From Siphonodentalium dalli (lineage: Eukaryota; Mollusca; Scaphopoda; Gadilida; Siphonodentaliidae), in the NCBI GenBank assembly GCA_032622095.1, contig CP136065.1, positions 19,268,134-19,332,133 of the forward strand: a stretch of DNA of 64,000 bases, in the 5' to 3' direction. Made by a program: the position numbers and the translations under genes. Below the pieces are notes generated by a model. The model searched no databases, was not told the DNA's origin, and saw only the letters and a program-made list of their open reading frames with translations. This document shows positions 1-10,464 of this stretch, piece after piece (positions within the stretch are counted from its first letter, which is position 1; each line of letters opens with the position of its first letter).

Positions 1-803
1 TACACAAACACGTGAAACAGGCGAAACGCCAACAAGCAGCGAAATTTAACAAAAAGGCCACAGACACCAAATTCGAGATTGGCGAGGCCGTCTATGTGAA
101 GAATCATTTACGAGAAAGCAAACTTGAAAGCAAATGGAAACTTTACTTCCGCATAACCAAGCAAATAACGCCCGTTACTTTCGAGTTAAGGAATCAATTA
201 ACTGGGAAAGTCACACAATCCCATGCTGAACATATGCGCAAAGCCAACCTGGAATGGGAAATCCCCAAAACTGACAACAACAAGCGTGCTCAAACGTATG
301 TTGTTCCCCCCGAAGACGAAGATAGCGACGTTCCTGCCCCTAACATTGTGGGTGGGTCTTCTGGCGATGAAACAGAACCATTACCAGATGATGTAATCGC
401 TCGATATCGGAGACAATGTTCGGACTCCGATGACGAAGATGTCCCTTTAAGCGAGCTTAAGATGCGCTTACAGCGTAGAAAGACGCGACTCGCGCGCTCA
501 GAGCCGCTACAAAACCCTGACTCGTCCATGGACGAGAGACCAGACCCGAGTGCCAAGGCACGACGCGCTCCAGCGCCTCGTCGGCACGGGCGCAAAGTAA
601 CAAAGATGGTTACGAGTGATGACAGCTCAGAGGATGAGTTAATGGAAGTGGCCGCCATTGAACAAAACCCTCGTGAATGTAGGCCCGTACCGGCCCCTCG
701 CAAGTGTAAGCAGCTCATGAATGGAGCGAGCAGCAACTTAATAGATAAACCGTTGTTTAAAGCCGTGCTATCAGCAATAATAATAGAGTGCTCGAAACAG
801 TGA
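1..803 (+). pseudogene. LTR retroelement integrase C-terminus, 5' truncated by window edge
   Basis: An open frame from at least base 12 to the stop at 801-803 (263 codons from the first Met). Residues 1-85 are basic and end in a block (KWKLYFRITKQ, then TFELRN and HAEHMRKANLEWE) that resembles the C-terminal GPY/F-type module of Ty3/gypsy or BEL-type integrases, where the polyprotein ends after DNA binding by this module. The remaining 170 residues are a low-complexity tail rich in Asp, Glu, Ser, Arg and Pro (DDSSEDE, PAPRR). The catalytic integrase core and RT would lie upstream, outside the window. The clade is uncertain because only the least conserved part is present. The frame is open throughout, so this copy may be fairly young. 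Confidence 0.6.
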
Positions 804-1147
804 CCTGGGGTCCATTACAGAAGAATGCGACCCTACCCTTAACTGGCTTATTGGCAAACCTAACCTGGCTTCGTAAATGTTGAAAATAGTTAGCCCAACG
901 CCCCAGACCGAATCGCGAATAAATAGTCATGTTCGGATCAATGACAGGTCGCGCGCCCCATGAAACCCGGCACGTGCGCATGACGATTTAATAAATAAAG
1001 CTTTGAACTTTGCAATCGCGCACCGAGAGATAACGTGCACGCCGCCACCCTTAGGGTTACTACGTTTGAGCGCACCCCGCTCAAATAAACACGATCGAAA
1101 ATATGCTCACGACTGACTTAGTGAACGAAAAAGTATTACCCCAATGA
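804..1147. other. Spacer inside the retroelement 3' region
   Basis: There is no open frame of note on the plus strand between the integrase-tail stop and the next small ORF. The GC content is like that of the flanking retroelement ORFs and higher than the host intron, so I read it as part of the same element. Confidence 0.35.
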
Positions 1148-1438
1148 ATGGTAGAGATGGCCAGGGTGGTATTTTGCCCTAGTAACGTAGTTACAGTAGT
1201 AATTTTCATTATCTTGACCCACCGATTCTGGTGGAAATTTGTTAAACATCAGTTGCCAAGGTTAGCCATTATGTATAGTAAGCAGTTGGACCAGCGACCT
1301 GAGGATATCCTGAATGCCGTGTTCAAAGAACCCATCGACGAAGCAATGGAGACGGATGCACCAAAGCCGTCTGCGCTATTCCGGGACAACACTCAGGAAC
1401 GCCTACATGTATATCCAATTATAGCCGTCAGAGGCTGA
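1148..1438 (+). CDS. Small single-pass membrane-type ORF of the retroelement
   Basis: A 96-codon ORF. Residues 8-23 are hydrophobic (CPSNVVTVVIFIILTH) and are followed by an aromatic/basic stretch (RFWWKFVKH) and a soluble, partly acidic tail ending at the TGA at 1436-1438. The layout (membrane segment then short cytoplasmic tail), and the place between integrase and an LTR-like segment, would suit the end of an envelope-like or other accessory ORF of an LTR retroelement. No family signature is visible. It could also be a chance frame inside the element. Confidence 0.35.
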   Translation: MVEMARVVFCPSNVVTVVIFIILTHRFWWKFVKHQLPRLAIMYSKQLDQRPEDILNAVFKEPIDEAMETDAPKPSALFRDNTQERLHVYPIIAVRG

Positions 1439-1902
1439 CCACATCTGTGGCGGATTTGGATTAGTATTAATTATGTATCGTATATTAATGTATTCCGAAT
1501 TTCCTCCGTAATTATTGTTGCGCGGATATCAGAATCATTTGCATGTATATAGACATTTATGCATTTCATATATTTCAAATATTAATTGTTGCATAACGAT
1601 GTCCAGGGTATTATAGTTGTATAATCATCAGAATGATTATAGCAAGCGTTGAATAGGGACTATAAATCCCGACATTCAGTCATACGTTTTGATAATTGAA
1701 ATCAATCACCCCGACTTATCTGGTGTTTAAACTGTTCGTCAACAAATCCATCTATATAATTAGTTGTAAATTCCATTTTCGTATTGGGCCGATCTGACGA
1801 CCCTCAAGCGATACCGATAAATTGGAAAATTAACCATTGTGTATTCTGACTGTGTCATTTGTTCTCAAACCTCACACAAATATCCGTTTGAGTATTACAG
1901 GC
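1439..1902 (+). promoter_or_regulatory. LTR-like segment with TATA-type core promoter
   Basis: An AT-rich, non-coding block between the two short retroelement ORFs. It is flanked on both sides by the same 10-bp direct repeat AGGCTGACCA (ending near 1440 and near 1908). It holds a good TATA box in TATAAATCCC at 1661-1670, with CA/T-rich initiator-like sequence downstream. LTR-like start (TGTGGCGG near 1446) and end (TATTACA near 1899) can be drawn, but no second LTR is in view to prove the boundaries. It could instead be a separate insertion into the retroelement. Confidence 0.4.
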
Positions 1903-1907
1903 TGACC

Positions 1908-2220
1908 ATGGCGGTGGAACAAGGGTCGACCAGTTGTCAGAACCTACCCCATACTCGGACATTGAGGACGAAAATACCTCGACGTCCGATGATGACGAAA
2001 ATGACGACGCCATGAAATTTCAATCATAGTTTTACACCGAAAGAGTCACAGCCAGTGGGTCGGAGTTGTCTGAGAGACGCCCAGACGACCCGATCTACAC
2101 GGAGACGACCGACATCGAACCAGCTATCCATCGCCGATGCCGCTGTTGCGAAACACTTCGACGAATCATCAACCTGCTGCGCAGCGACGAATTGGACTTG
2201 CGATTTCAAGATCAACTTTA
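1908..2220 (+). pseudogene. Retroelement-associated ORF remnant (acidic stretch plus Cys/Arg segment)
   Basis: Two stretches in one plus frame separated by a single TAG at 2027-2029. The first is strongly acidic (SDIEDENTSTSDDDENDD). The second ends in a Cys/Arg segment (HRRCRCCETLRRIINLLR) and stops with TAA at 2218-2220. Codon choice is GC-rich at third positions, unlike the surrounding intron-type DNA. An in-frame stop and no clear start suggest a decayed ORF. It might be a small accessory ORF of the same LTR element. No named family is recognised. Confidence 0.35.
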
Positions 2221-2905
2221 AATCGAAAAAGTGAAGGAGTAATGTGCCAAGACAACCACAGGGACATAACTTTCAACCCGGGAAGAAGATAGGAAATCTC
2301 TGTCAGAGGGGCGCTCGATTACCACACATATCAGCGTCGCTGTTGACCACATCTAGATCACAAAAGTACTGAGCACCAAATCGAATTAGCGAGCGTCCAT
2401 GCAATAACATAGGGAAATGATTTGTGGAGTAAACAGAACACGGTCTTGAGGATTAGCAAGACCAGATGTATCGCCTAGAAAGCTACTGAAACCAGGAGAG
2501 TTAATAGGACCCATGGGGAGATGACGAGAACTCAATTACCCTAAGTACGATGAACCGACGCGCCGTGAAAATACACATGGCCGTCATTAGCAGACACTGG
2601 GTATTTTAGGAAGAAGCAAGCGAACATGAGAAGACAGTTCTAACCAGCTACCCGATAGTAACACGAATTCTCGGACGCCAGAGAAAAGCAGCTAGAAGGA
2701 TGGATGAAGATACAAGGTAAACACGATGATCTTGTGATCCTAACAACATCTCACTGATGCGCCGGCGGAAGAAGAACATGAGACGACAGGAAGATAAACT
2801 CAACCGGAACTCAACCGAGTAGAAGACAAGCAGATACATCCAACCTATGAAGACGGAAGAAGATCCCAACCCAAGCAGACGACAGGAAGAGAAACCCAGA
2901 TACCG
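2221..2905. other. Purine-rich tract and GA-rich non-coding segment, possible second LTR
   Basis: A polypurine run (AAAAAGTGAAGGAG at about 2226-2239) directly follows the ORF remnant, where an LTR element would carry its polypurine tract. The downstream 660 bp is GC-richer than the host background and contains imperfect repeats of GACGACAGGAAGA-type sequence at 2784-2895. No matching copy is in the window, so the LTR reading is not proven. Confidence 0.25.
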
Positions 2906-3407
2906 ATGATTGAACATTATTGACTTTGTTATATATAAATAATCAAACCGTTCTGATAGCCTTAAGAGTTATATGTACCCGTATTGGCACAAATCTACCA
3001 TTTGTAAACAACTGCTTCCAAGCCAAAAGTCTTAATAAAACTGAAAAATGTGAGTATATCTTTATTGTTCATCATTCTTCGCGGTATTCAGTACACATAC
3101 CCATATCTTTTTCTTAGATATGATCTTTGTGTTTGTTGAATTTGGGTTCGAAAAAATTGATTTTTAAAAAACTTCTACAAATTTCACATTTTGAATTTCT
3201 AACATAATCTACCATGAATCATACTCTTCAAATGTTGCATCCATGGGTTTTTATTACTGTGATTACTAATAAAAGTGAACATAAACCTTTATTTTGGACT
3301 CCATTAAATTTGGGGGAAATTGGGTTAGCAAAGTCCTCAATGGCTACAGATTGTGGTATTCGATGGCTCAAATTGGTCTTTTTTATCCTTTAACGGGGTT
3401 CGTTCTA
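2906..3407. other. AT-rich DNA with no recognised feature
   Basis: Only short chance frames and A/T runs. I see no repeat shared with the rest of the window. Confidence 0.4.
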
Positions 3408-3686
3408 TTAACCCTTTAGTGACTGGTGCATCCTGATTTTTTGCGAAAACCCTGTGCCAATGCATTCTTTTATATATGCGAGTCGCACATAGGGCGCCTC
3501 GCATATATAAAGAATGCATTGGCCTAACACTATACATGTATATCTTGTAAGCCAGTACAGTACATTCAGAGTAACATTCTCTTATATATGTGAGGCGCCC
3601 TGTGGGCGACTTGCATATATATTAAAATGCACTGACACAGGGTCGTTAATGTTGCACCAGCACAGCTCCCGCCATGAAAGGGTTAA
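3408..3686. mobile_element. Double-hairpin TTAA MITE, copy 1 (type D ends)
   Basis: TTAA at 3408-3411 and 3683-3686 flank a 271-bp element whose ends begin CCCTTTAGTG and finish CATGAAAGGG, so CCCTTT/AAAGGG are the outer terminal inverted repeats. Inside are two copies of the shared palindrome (arms CCAATGCATTCTYTTATATATGCGAG on one side and the complement on the other) with CCCTGTG just outside. TTAA target sites and CCC-starting ends are the known signature of piggyBac-type transposition. No transposase is encoded, so it would need one in trans. Confidence 0.8.
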
Positions 3687-4372
3687 TTGGTGACAGTTTG
3701 CCCGTGACATGCATTCTCATATCAACCGCGTCACATCCGGTCATTACTGTGGCGAAAAATAGATTATGTAGCTGTCAGGACTGTTTTCTTAATGTGGTAT
3801 TACAGCTTGGCAGATTACCATTGAGAAAAGTTATCAAAATAGATGCTATTGACGTGTGAAATCCATTTCATCAAATATTTTCTTAACTGGTGCGTTCGGT
3901 ATTCAGGGGTAGATATATGGCATGATGATGAAATAGGCTATTTTTGTGATTAATTAATCCTAAAACATTTAACCTTATACCAGCATACAAACGACCTTTC
4001 CAAATTCGAGCTATGCACGTGTCGTAGTTTACATTCCGTCACCAGTCGTCTCGTGCGTTTTCATTGTAAAACAGCTTGTAGTAAATCTTTGCGCAGCCGA
4101 TTGGCGTACCAGACAACTGTCATAGTTTTACACTTCCGTGTATTGTTTTGATCTCTATAATTTTGAATTTGAGCACGAAACATAATATATAATATAAGTT
4201 AACTCCATATACATGTAGTCGGATTTTATCAAGTTATTTCTATTCGAATATTTATATTCTACATAATTAATTTGTCAGCAAGTTACTTAAAATGACACCA
4301 ATTCTCAACATAATCAATATATGAATATGAATCACAATGTAACAATGTCATGTGAATGTTACTGTGTCTATG
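3687..4372. other. AT-rich DNA with no recognised feature
   Basis: No plausible exon or repeat was found. Confidence 0.4.
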
Positions 4373-4408
<36 letters not shown>

Positions 4409-4410
4409 GT
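4372..4410 (+). repeat. Trinucleotide microsatellite (CTA)n
   Basis: An uninterrupted CTA run of about 12 units at 4373-4408. A short frame through it reads poly-Thr and is not considered a gene. Confidence 0.9.
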
Positions 4411-4798
4411 ACGCATTGTGCTTGGCAATGTCATTGTCAATATAATGCAACTAAGATCGATTTTATGGAGCTTGTAGCTCCCCAATTTTCGGCAAATAAA
4501 TTATAGTCAGTATAATTTTGTTGAGTTCGTTTATTTTCGGGAAGATTTGAGCAGAACAAAAACTGGCATGGAATCATGGTACGGTCTGGTACGGTAACAT
4601 TTTCAAAGCCAGAATTTTCTCAGGGGCTGATTCTATTTATATTATGATGCCTAAATGCCTGCCAAAGAATTAATATAGAAACTAGAACAGATACTGATCG
4701 ATTTGCCACGAATTAATGGCATATATATGTGATGGGGGTTGGGCATTTTCATGAGAGATCAAGCGTTTTTCCAGTTATTAATTTTCCTGAAAATGAGT
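4411..4798. other. AT-rich DNA with no recognised feature
   Basis: No feature seen. Confidence 0.4.
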
Positions 4799-5016
4799 TA
4801 CAGTAATGCTCTAATTAATCGACTTCTTAACCACAGCATAATTATGGGTAACTTTTCAGGATTTAGTCGGACATATGGCTTGTTGCCATTCATCGGAAAG
4901 CTCTCGCTGAGAGCTTTCCGATGAATGCAACAAGCCATATTTCCGACTAATTCCTGAAAAATTACCCATAATTCTGCTGTGGTTAAATGAGTCGATTAAT
5001 TTGGGGCATTACTGTA
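4799..5016. mobile_element. Mariner/pogo-like palindromic MITE, copy 1
   Basis: A 214-bp element (4801-5014) flanked by TA on both sides. Its ends read CAGTAATGCTC and GGGCATTACTG, and the whole element is one long imperfect inverted repeat folding about 4908-4920. TA target duplication with CAGT-starting termini is the usual signature of Tc1/mariner/pogo superfamily elements. No transposase is encoded. A sibling lies at 10272-10462 with the same ends and arms. Confidence 0.85.
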
Positions 5017-5636
5017 CATCGTGATAAAACATCACATGCATTCGTATCGGAATTTGCGTCCACAGAGGAAAGATGCAAAAGTTAGTGGTGTACGTGTTTC
5101 ACAAATCGAATGTGTTTCCTCATTATTATCAGGAAGTAGTAGAACTTGGCTCTTTTTCTAGATATTAAATCAATTCCTTTGCTAGTTCCCCATTTAATTA
5201 TATTCTTAACAAAACATTGGACGTGCGCACGTATTGTCCGTTAGCTTAGTTAAGTATAACATATATATGAGTCCCAAGGATTTACCGTGTTTATGCAGTA
5301 CTGTAGCTGTGGCGAGGGAGAGAATTTTCAAATGACTATCCCAATAACTGATATTGCAAATTTCGTGCTTCCATGCGCCTGTGGCGAGAGGCTGGGATTG
5401 AGTGACCTGCATTTTGGGCTCTATATAATTATTGTCGCTCCTTCTCGGTCGTGAAGAATATTTATGAAACTATTATTATTTAGAAACTCAAGTTACGTGC
5501 ATTTGCTACTAGAACAGCATTTGGAATGCTGTTATCTCAGCTACGCTGGAAAAATGTTACATATCAGCAGTTAATAATTAATACCAACTAAATATACTTT
5601 AAAACCCACTTAATTACCCTCTGGTACAAGTGTCGA
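5017..5636 (-). other. Region just downstream of the GPCR stop (probable 3' UTR, extent unknown)
   Basis: Read on the minus strand, this follows the TAA of the GPCR exon at 5637. I see no coding frame. No well-placed AATAAA signal is obvious within the first few hundred bases; variants such as CATAAA occur near 5461. The end of the transcript is not resolved. Confidence 0.35.
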
Positions 5637-5903
5637 TTACAATTCCGCATATTTTGCAGGCACGAACAAAGTAATCGTTAGTCTAAGCACCTTGAAATTG
5701 TCGTTCATAATACAGTAGATAACAGGATTAACGAAGCTGTTGGACATGGCAAGCCAGTGGACACAAGTGTAGATGATTTTGAGATCCTTGAGTTCGATAA
5801 TGTATACTATGGACGGGTTGAAGTCCAACACCAGGTAGAAGATATGGATGGGTAACCAGCTTAGTCCGAAGAGGAGTACCACTGTACATAACATCTTGAT
5901 GAC
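5637..5903 (-). CDS. Peptide GPCR, 3' coding exon (TM6-TM7 and C-tail)
   Basis: The last coding exon, 88 codons plus TAA at 5639-5637. It opens after a good acceptor (pyrimidine-rich tract ending TTTTACAG) with VIKMLCTVVLLFG, the cytoplasmic start of TM6. The TM6 toggle region reads SWLP (the family usually has CWxP, so Cys is replaced by Ser). An extracellular loop with DFNPS follows, then TM7 with HWLAMSNSFVNPVIY, including the NPxxY motif, then the helix-8 start NDNFK. The exon begins in phase 0, which matches the donor at 58119. The tail is short (about 17 residues after NDNFK). TM7 of the HWLAMSxS...NP type is common in neuropeptide receptors of the NPY, tachykinin and RYamide/luqin-like groups. 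Confidence 0.88.
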   Translation of the reverse strand, partial: VIKMLCTVVLLFGLSWLPIHIFYLVLDFNPSIVYIIELKDLKIIYTCVHWLAMSNSFVNPVIYCIMNDNFKVLRLTITLFVPAKYAEL

Positions 5904-6021
5904 CTGTAAAACAAAAAGAACAAGAAATTATGGCCAAGTGAAAAAGTTGGACGACCTGTCAGTTCTGCAGAAATAGAAATACTTATATCGAATATTGACG
6001 GTTTTGTATATATGTATACAT

Positions 6022-6432
6022 ATGTGACCCGCCATATCAAATCCAGTCGTAAGTCGGGATTATTTTTACCCTGTACCAATGCATTCTCTTATATATGCGA
6101 GTCGACCATAGGTCGCCTCGCATATAAGAGAATGCATTGGCCTAACAATTTTGTTTCATTTTTTTTAAATAAATGTTTCTTACAATTTTTAGGACATAAA
6201 ATAAAAAAAACATCCATTACCCTGCAGGGAGCCCCACACATATATAGAAGCATATAGAAGAGTCTCGTCTGCTCATGTTTGTCTGGGGCTCTGTATGGGT
6301 GAAATTATAAAATTGTTAAAGAATACAAGAAAAAATGATTAAAATTGTAAATAAAATTGTTAGGCCAATGCATTCTCTTATATATGCGAGGCGACCCCGA
6401 CTTACGACTGGATTTGATATGGCGGGTCACAT
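6022..6432. mobile_element. Hairpin MITE with TGTGACCC ends (type B), copy 1
   Basis: The ends TGTGACCCGCCATATC and GATATGGCGGGTCACA are near-perfect inverted repeats extending about 38 bp (through CCAGTCGTAAGTCGGG) and are flanked by TA. Inside is one full copy of the shared palindrome at about 6078-6142 and a half copy at 6364-6395 that breaks off directly into the right terminal repeat. The spacer carries an AGCCCCACACATATA...TGGGGCT inverted motif (6227-6292). It is the same hairpin core as the TTAA MITEs but in a different terminal-repeat context. Confidence 0.7.
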
Positions 6433-7276
6433 ATATTTGGTAGAATGATACATTTGAAATATGAAATTACCCCCTTTTGTTTTTGCACGTTCCCCGTGCT
6501 CACCCGTCAACGCATATTAATTTTCAAATTGATAGTGGATTAGGAATCGGAATAAACGCCTTGTTCGTTGAATTCCAGTGTCGTTTCATCGGAGAGGCTC
6601 CAATTAGAATTGTAGTTATTCGAATTTGGTATTATGCAATGGTTGTTTGTATACACATTTGTCTAGAAAGATTAAAACATTCAGTTATAATTCTACCAAA
6701 GCTGGTAAGATTCGTCACTTGGATACACGATTTAGGTTACAGTGAAGTAATTCGATTGGTAGCGCCCTCCAACGGATTTTGGACCAAGATGCAGGAGAGA
6801 ATTAAAACAATTCCGGCTCCGGTTGGTTAATAGTAGTTTCGATATTTAAACATATAGCATACATGCAATCACTCCTCTTGAAATTTCAGACTCCAGACAA
6901 AACATTGGCACATTGTAAAGCACGTGATTCCTAGATTGAATTTGTTTGGTGTGAGGTAAAAATGTCAATATTTTTTTCATGCAATTCTGACTCTAGATTA
7001 TAAATCCCAAATTTAATGGTATATTCCATGCTAGACTATATGATTATTTTTTCATGCAGAAACTTTGCGCAGATGCCAATCCTGGTGATCATGTACTCAT
7101 TTATCAATTCGTGGATAGTCAGGGCTGCATGGCTTTACTGTTAACACTGACGCCTATTGGAAATAATTACTTCACTGTAACCTTTAGTGTGTATCTATAC
7201 GATACTCTCGCGAGAATATAACGTCGACGAGAGCCAGTGGGACGTAATCCTCGAAAAACGAAATGCGAAAATAATA
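6433..7276. other. Intronic DNA with no recognised feature
   Basis: Open frames here (for example about 6477-6830 on the plus strand) have no domain-like composition or start context. Confidence 0.4.
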
Positions 7277-7331
7277 GAGGACGACACCACTGTGCAACCG
7301 CAGTGAGGCGCCTTCAGCGACTGTCGTCCTC
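7277..7331. repeat. Short GC-rich hairpin
   Basis: The arms GAGGACGACA and TGTCGTCCTC enclose a 35-bp loop. It may be the relic of an inverted-repeat element. Confidence 0.5.
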
Positions 7332-7716
7332 AAAAAGAAAAACATACACTACAACATACAATTGTAAACAAACCAAATTGTCCATGTATCAAATATATGT
7401 GTAGTCTGATATATTCGATGTGACTGTAGCTCATACGCATACGATCAATCCATCAAATGTGTTGGCTCACACCCATATCTCCCATGTCACTACACCCACT
7501 GCAATCGATGCCACGATTTTCGCAGACGTAATTGTCCCAACTGTAGGGACATCAGTGTTGCTGAATTGTTGATGTACGTATTAACCATTTCTGTACTAAA
7601 TGGATTCCCCCATTCAGTTATAAAAAGTATACAATGGACTGGCCTATTATTCATTTTGAGGTATGTTAAGGTGATAAAAGCAATAAAAGTGCAGAAGGAG
7701 CCCTATATGTTGAGGA

Positions 7717-7783
7717 AAATGTTTAGATAATAAGTTGAACAAACGACTTATGTTCGTTTGTGGAAATTATTATCTGAACATTT
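7717..7783. repeat. Hairpin repeat, family H, copy 1
   Basis: The arms AATGTTTAGATAATAAGTT and AATTATTATCTGAACATT fold around a second nested hairpin (ACAAACGA/TTCGTTTGT). A related copy with the same layout lies at 50714-50786, and a third, hairpin-less relative lies at about 10465-10560. Each is followed within about 160 bp by AGAAAGGGTTAA or AGAAAGGGCTAA, hinting at a TTAA-type terminus. Confidence 0.6.
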
Positions 7784-8316
7784 ATTATGGGATAACTACT
7801 CATCAATGATACGTTGTTATAGAAAGGGTTAAATGTGTAAATAACCCATTTGTCTAAGTTCGAACGAACCCAGAGCTTGATTCCAAGTATATTCCCGGAC
7901 ACATTGCTGACGGATGACGCACTCTAAATTGTGGAGATGCAATATTGCTCACCGGGGAGGCAATTTTGCTTCTCTTGAGGTGCACTATTCAACCACTCCT
8001 CCAAGCGGTTAACTTGCTCCTCTATTGGATCGTTAGCAGCCGAATAACACAACAAATGTAGACATTGTATACACAGCTTTAAAACTATTTGTTCGAGCTA
8101 AAAATAGCTATTATAGATATTGATTACGGTATATCATTTCTAATTCTCCGCAGAAGGATAACGAATATTAATCAGCCGACGCATTTAATATAGTATTTTA
8201 CTATTTTTATTTCGGTGAACGAATTAATCAGGAGTGCTGAGGAATGTAAATTAGCTGTCGCCAAAAACGTCCAACAAGTTTATGTCAGCCAGTACAGTGG
8301 CTCGTGCATTGATTTG
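7784..8316. other. Intronic DNA with no recognised feature
   Basis: Nothing beyond chance frames was seen. Confidence 0.35.
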
Positions 8317-8460
8317 GTATATATATATGGCTCGCCTCAGCATGATATCCATGCACATTTATTTGGTATATATAATTATGGCCCGCCTCAGCATGATAGT
8401 CATGCATATTGATTTGTATATATATAGGGCTCGCCTCAGCATGATAGCCATGCAAATTGT
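8317..8460 (+). repeat. Tandem repeat, about 50-57 bp unit, three copies
   Basis: Three imperfect copies each contain CTCGCCTCAGCATGATA, then a CATGCA segment, then ATTTGGTATATATA. Overlapping short frames on both strands are by-products of the repeat. Confidence 0.8.
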
Positions 8461-8929
8461 CTAACAATAAATCTTCCATAAGCATTGGCACATTATCAAA
8501 CTAGTGGATTCTTTGATATTCTAGTCATTTAAAGTGATGTGCAACACCCCGGTAGTATTGGAGAATAACATTGTTCAATGTAGTAATTTTAGAAATATTA
8601 TATCCACATAGACAACACACACAGTCATTCATATATATTACTTAAATGCAGTGACCTCTCGCTGATATATGCGTCCCGATTCGAGTTGTAATTATTTACA
8701 ATTGAGCGTAGTTCATACGATGTTTCTAATGGAGTGATACGATCGACTTGCTTCGGATGTTCGGCGATGTTAGTATAATGTTACATTCCTCCAATTGTCA
8801 TAGCGCCCGAATACTAACTTTCCAGTTTCACGCACCCGAACAAGTACATAATATATCTTTAACTATATTGTAAGAATGTGTATATTATCACATAAGTCAC
8901 CAAGTCTTATTGGTATACACTAACAGTAG
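8461..8929. other. Intronic DNA with no recognised feature
   Basis: Nothing recognised. Confidence 0.35.
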
Positions 8930-9990
8930 CACAACCGTATATATAGGAGACATGAACGGGTAACAGATTACGTCATTAACAATTCCCACTGGGGACAGAA
9001 GGAACCATTATATGTTTTGTTAATCTATTGTTTGGCATAATGTTATCTTGGCAAGATGTATATTGTCTGTCAGACGCGAATGTCTTCATTGTTGGTTTAT
9101 ACAGAATATATTGGTATCCCTCCGAGACATTGGGTTACGCTGCCACAACTAATAACATCAGATAGTCAAGCTTTTTCTGCATTGTGATGTTTGGATTAAT
9201 TCCTGCATTATGATGCAAATATTGTTATATAGAACGATTGAGTGGGTACATATTATACTCATATATCCGATATATGTTCAATTAACATGAGGTTGTCACA
9301 AACATGTCATTCCATAACATACATGGATAGTAAACAATACAAAAAAGCACCGAACACAAAGCCAGACGAGCTACACGTACCTCTCTCAAAACTTGAACAA
9401 CCCAAAACTAAGTAAAGGTAAATAACGATATGTGGTTGTTCCAGCCCACCACTTATTATATTTATATATTAGATCAAGTCGTGAAATTTGGTGTACAGGA
9501 ACACTGTCACAATCACTAGGATACCACACACGTGTAACAGATTATACATCGCTAAGAATTCACACTGATGACAGAAGGCACCAGTATTGGATTTGTTAAT
9601 GTATTGTTTGGAATAATGTTATCTTGCCAAGATGTATATTGTATGTCAGCCACGACGGCTTCATTGTTGGTTTATACAGAATAAATAGGTATCCCCCAGA
9701 GACACTGGGTTACGCTGTCACGTCCAATAACATATCAGGCAGCCAAACCTACAGTGTATTCCGCATTATGATAGTAGGGATTCAGTATTGCACGGATTGT
9801 GATGCCTCGACAGAACACAGAGGGGGTAACCAGTGTACTCATACAATGTATATATATTTTCCCCACTAACATGGCGCTATTTCACAATCATGTCCTACCA
9901 CATAGTGAACGAAGAAATTGTACGTAACATAAAGCACAACGAGGTACCTTTCTCCAAAACTTGGACTACCCGAAAACGGAAATGGGTTGT
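8930..9990 (+). repeat. Diverged tandem duplication, about 560-bp unit
   Basis: Blocks at about 8955-9440 and 9530-9990 align in the same order: GTAACAGATTA, ACAGAAGG, ATAATGTTATCTTG, CTTCATTGTTGGTTTATA, GGTTACGCTG, then CTCAAAACTTG or TCCAAAACTTG. The identity is visibly reduced, so the duplication is old. A third partial copy of the last block lies at about 10600-10720. No protein-like frame is conserved between the copies. Confidence 0.7.
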
Positions 9991-10269
9991 TGTTTCTAGG
10001 TTACTGGATTCACTACATTGGTTTGTTCTAACACAACCAAACATATCCTCATTGTGATATGCATTAATTTTTCTGATGCAAGTCATATTGAATCGAACCA
10101 CTGAGCGAGTACCCAATCTATTCATACACCGGATATAGTTTCCATTAAACCTTTCTCTACTAACTAGATTATATATCCTGCTCAGTTATAAATAGATATA
10201 GAATCGAAAGGTCTATTATACATCTGAAGGGGTTTCCAGGAAACTTAAGAAGACGACAATCAGCACACG

Positions 10270-10464
10270 TACAGTAATGCCCTAAGTATTCGACTCCATA
10301 ACCACAGCAGAATTATGGGTAACTGTTCAGGATTTAGTCGGAAATATGGCTCTCAGGGAGAGCATTCCGATGAATGGCAACAACCCATATTTCCGACTAA
10401 ATGCTGAAAAGTTACCCATAATTCTGCTGTGGTTATGGAGTCGATTACTTATGGCATTACTGTA
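10270..10464. mobile_element. Mariner/pogo-like palindromic MITE, copy 2
   Basis: A 191-bp element (10272-10462) with TA on both sides and ends CAGTAATGCC/GGCATTACTG. The arms (AACCACAGCAGAATTATGGG and its complement) match those of the copy at 4801-5014. The loop is about 20 bp shorter than in copy 1. It is non-coding and depends on a transposase in trans. Confidence 0.87.

Noticed and set aside
290-736. 148-codon minus-strand frame at the left edge
   Set aside because: It is the antisense shadow of the GC-rich integrase tail on the plus strand.
6477-6830. 117-codon plus-strand frame as a gene
   Set aside because: Composition looks random, with no motif and no matching copy in the window.
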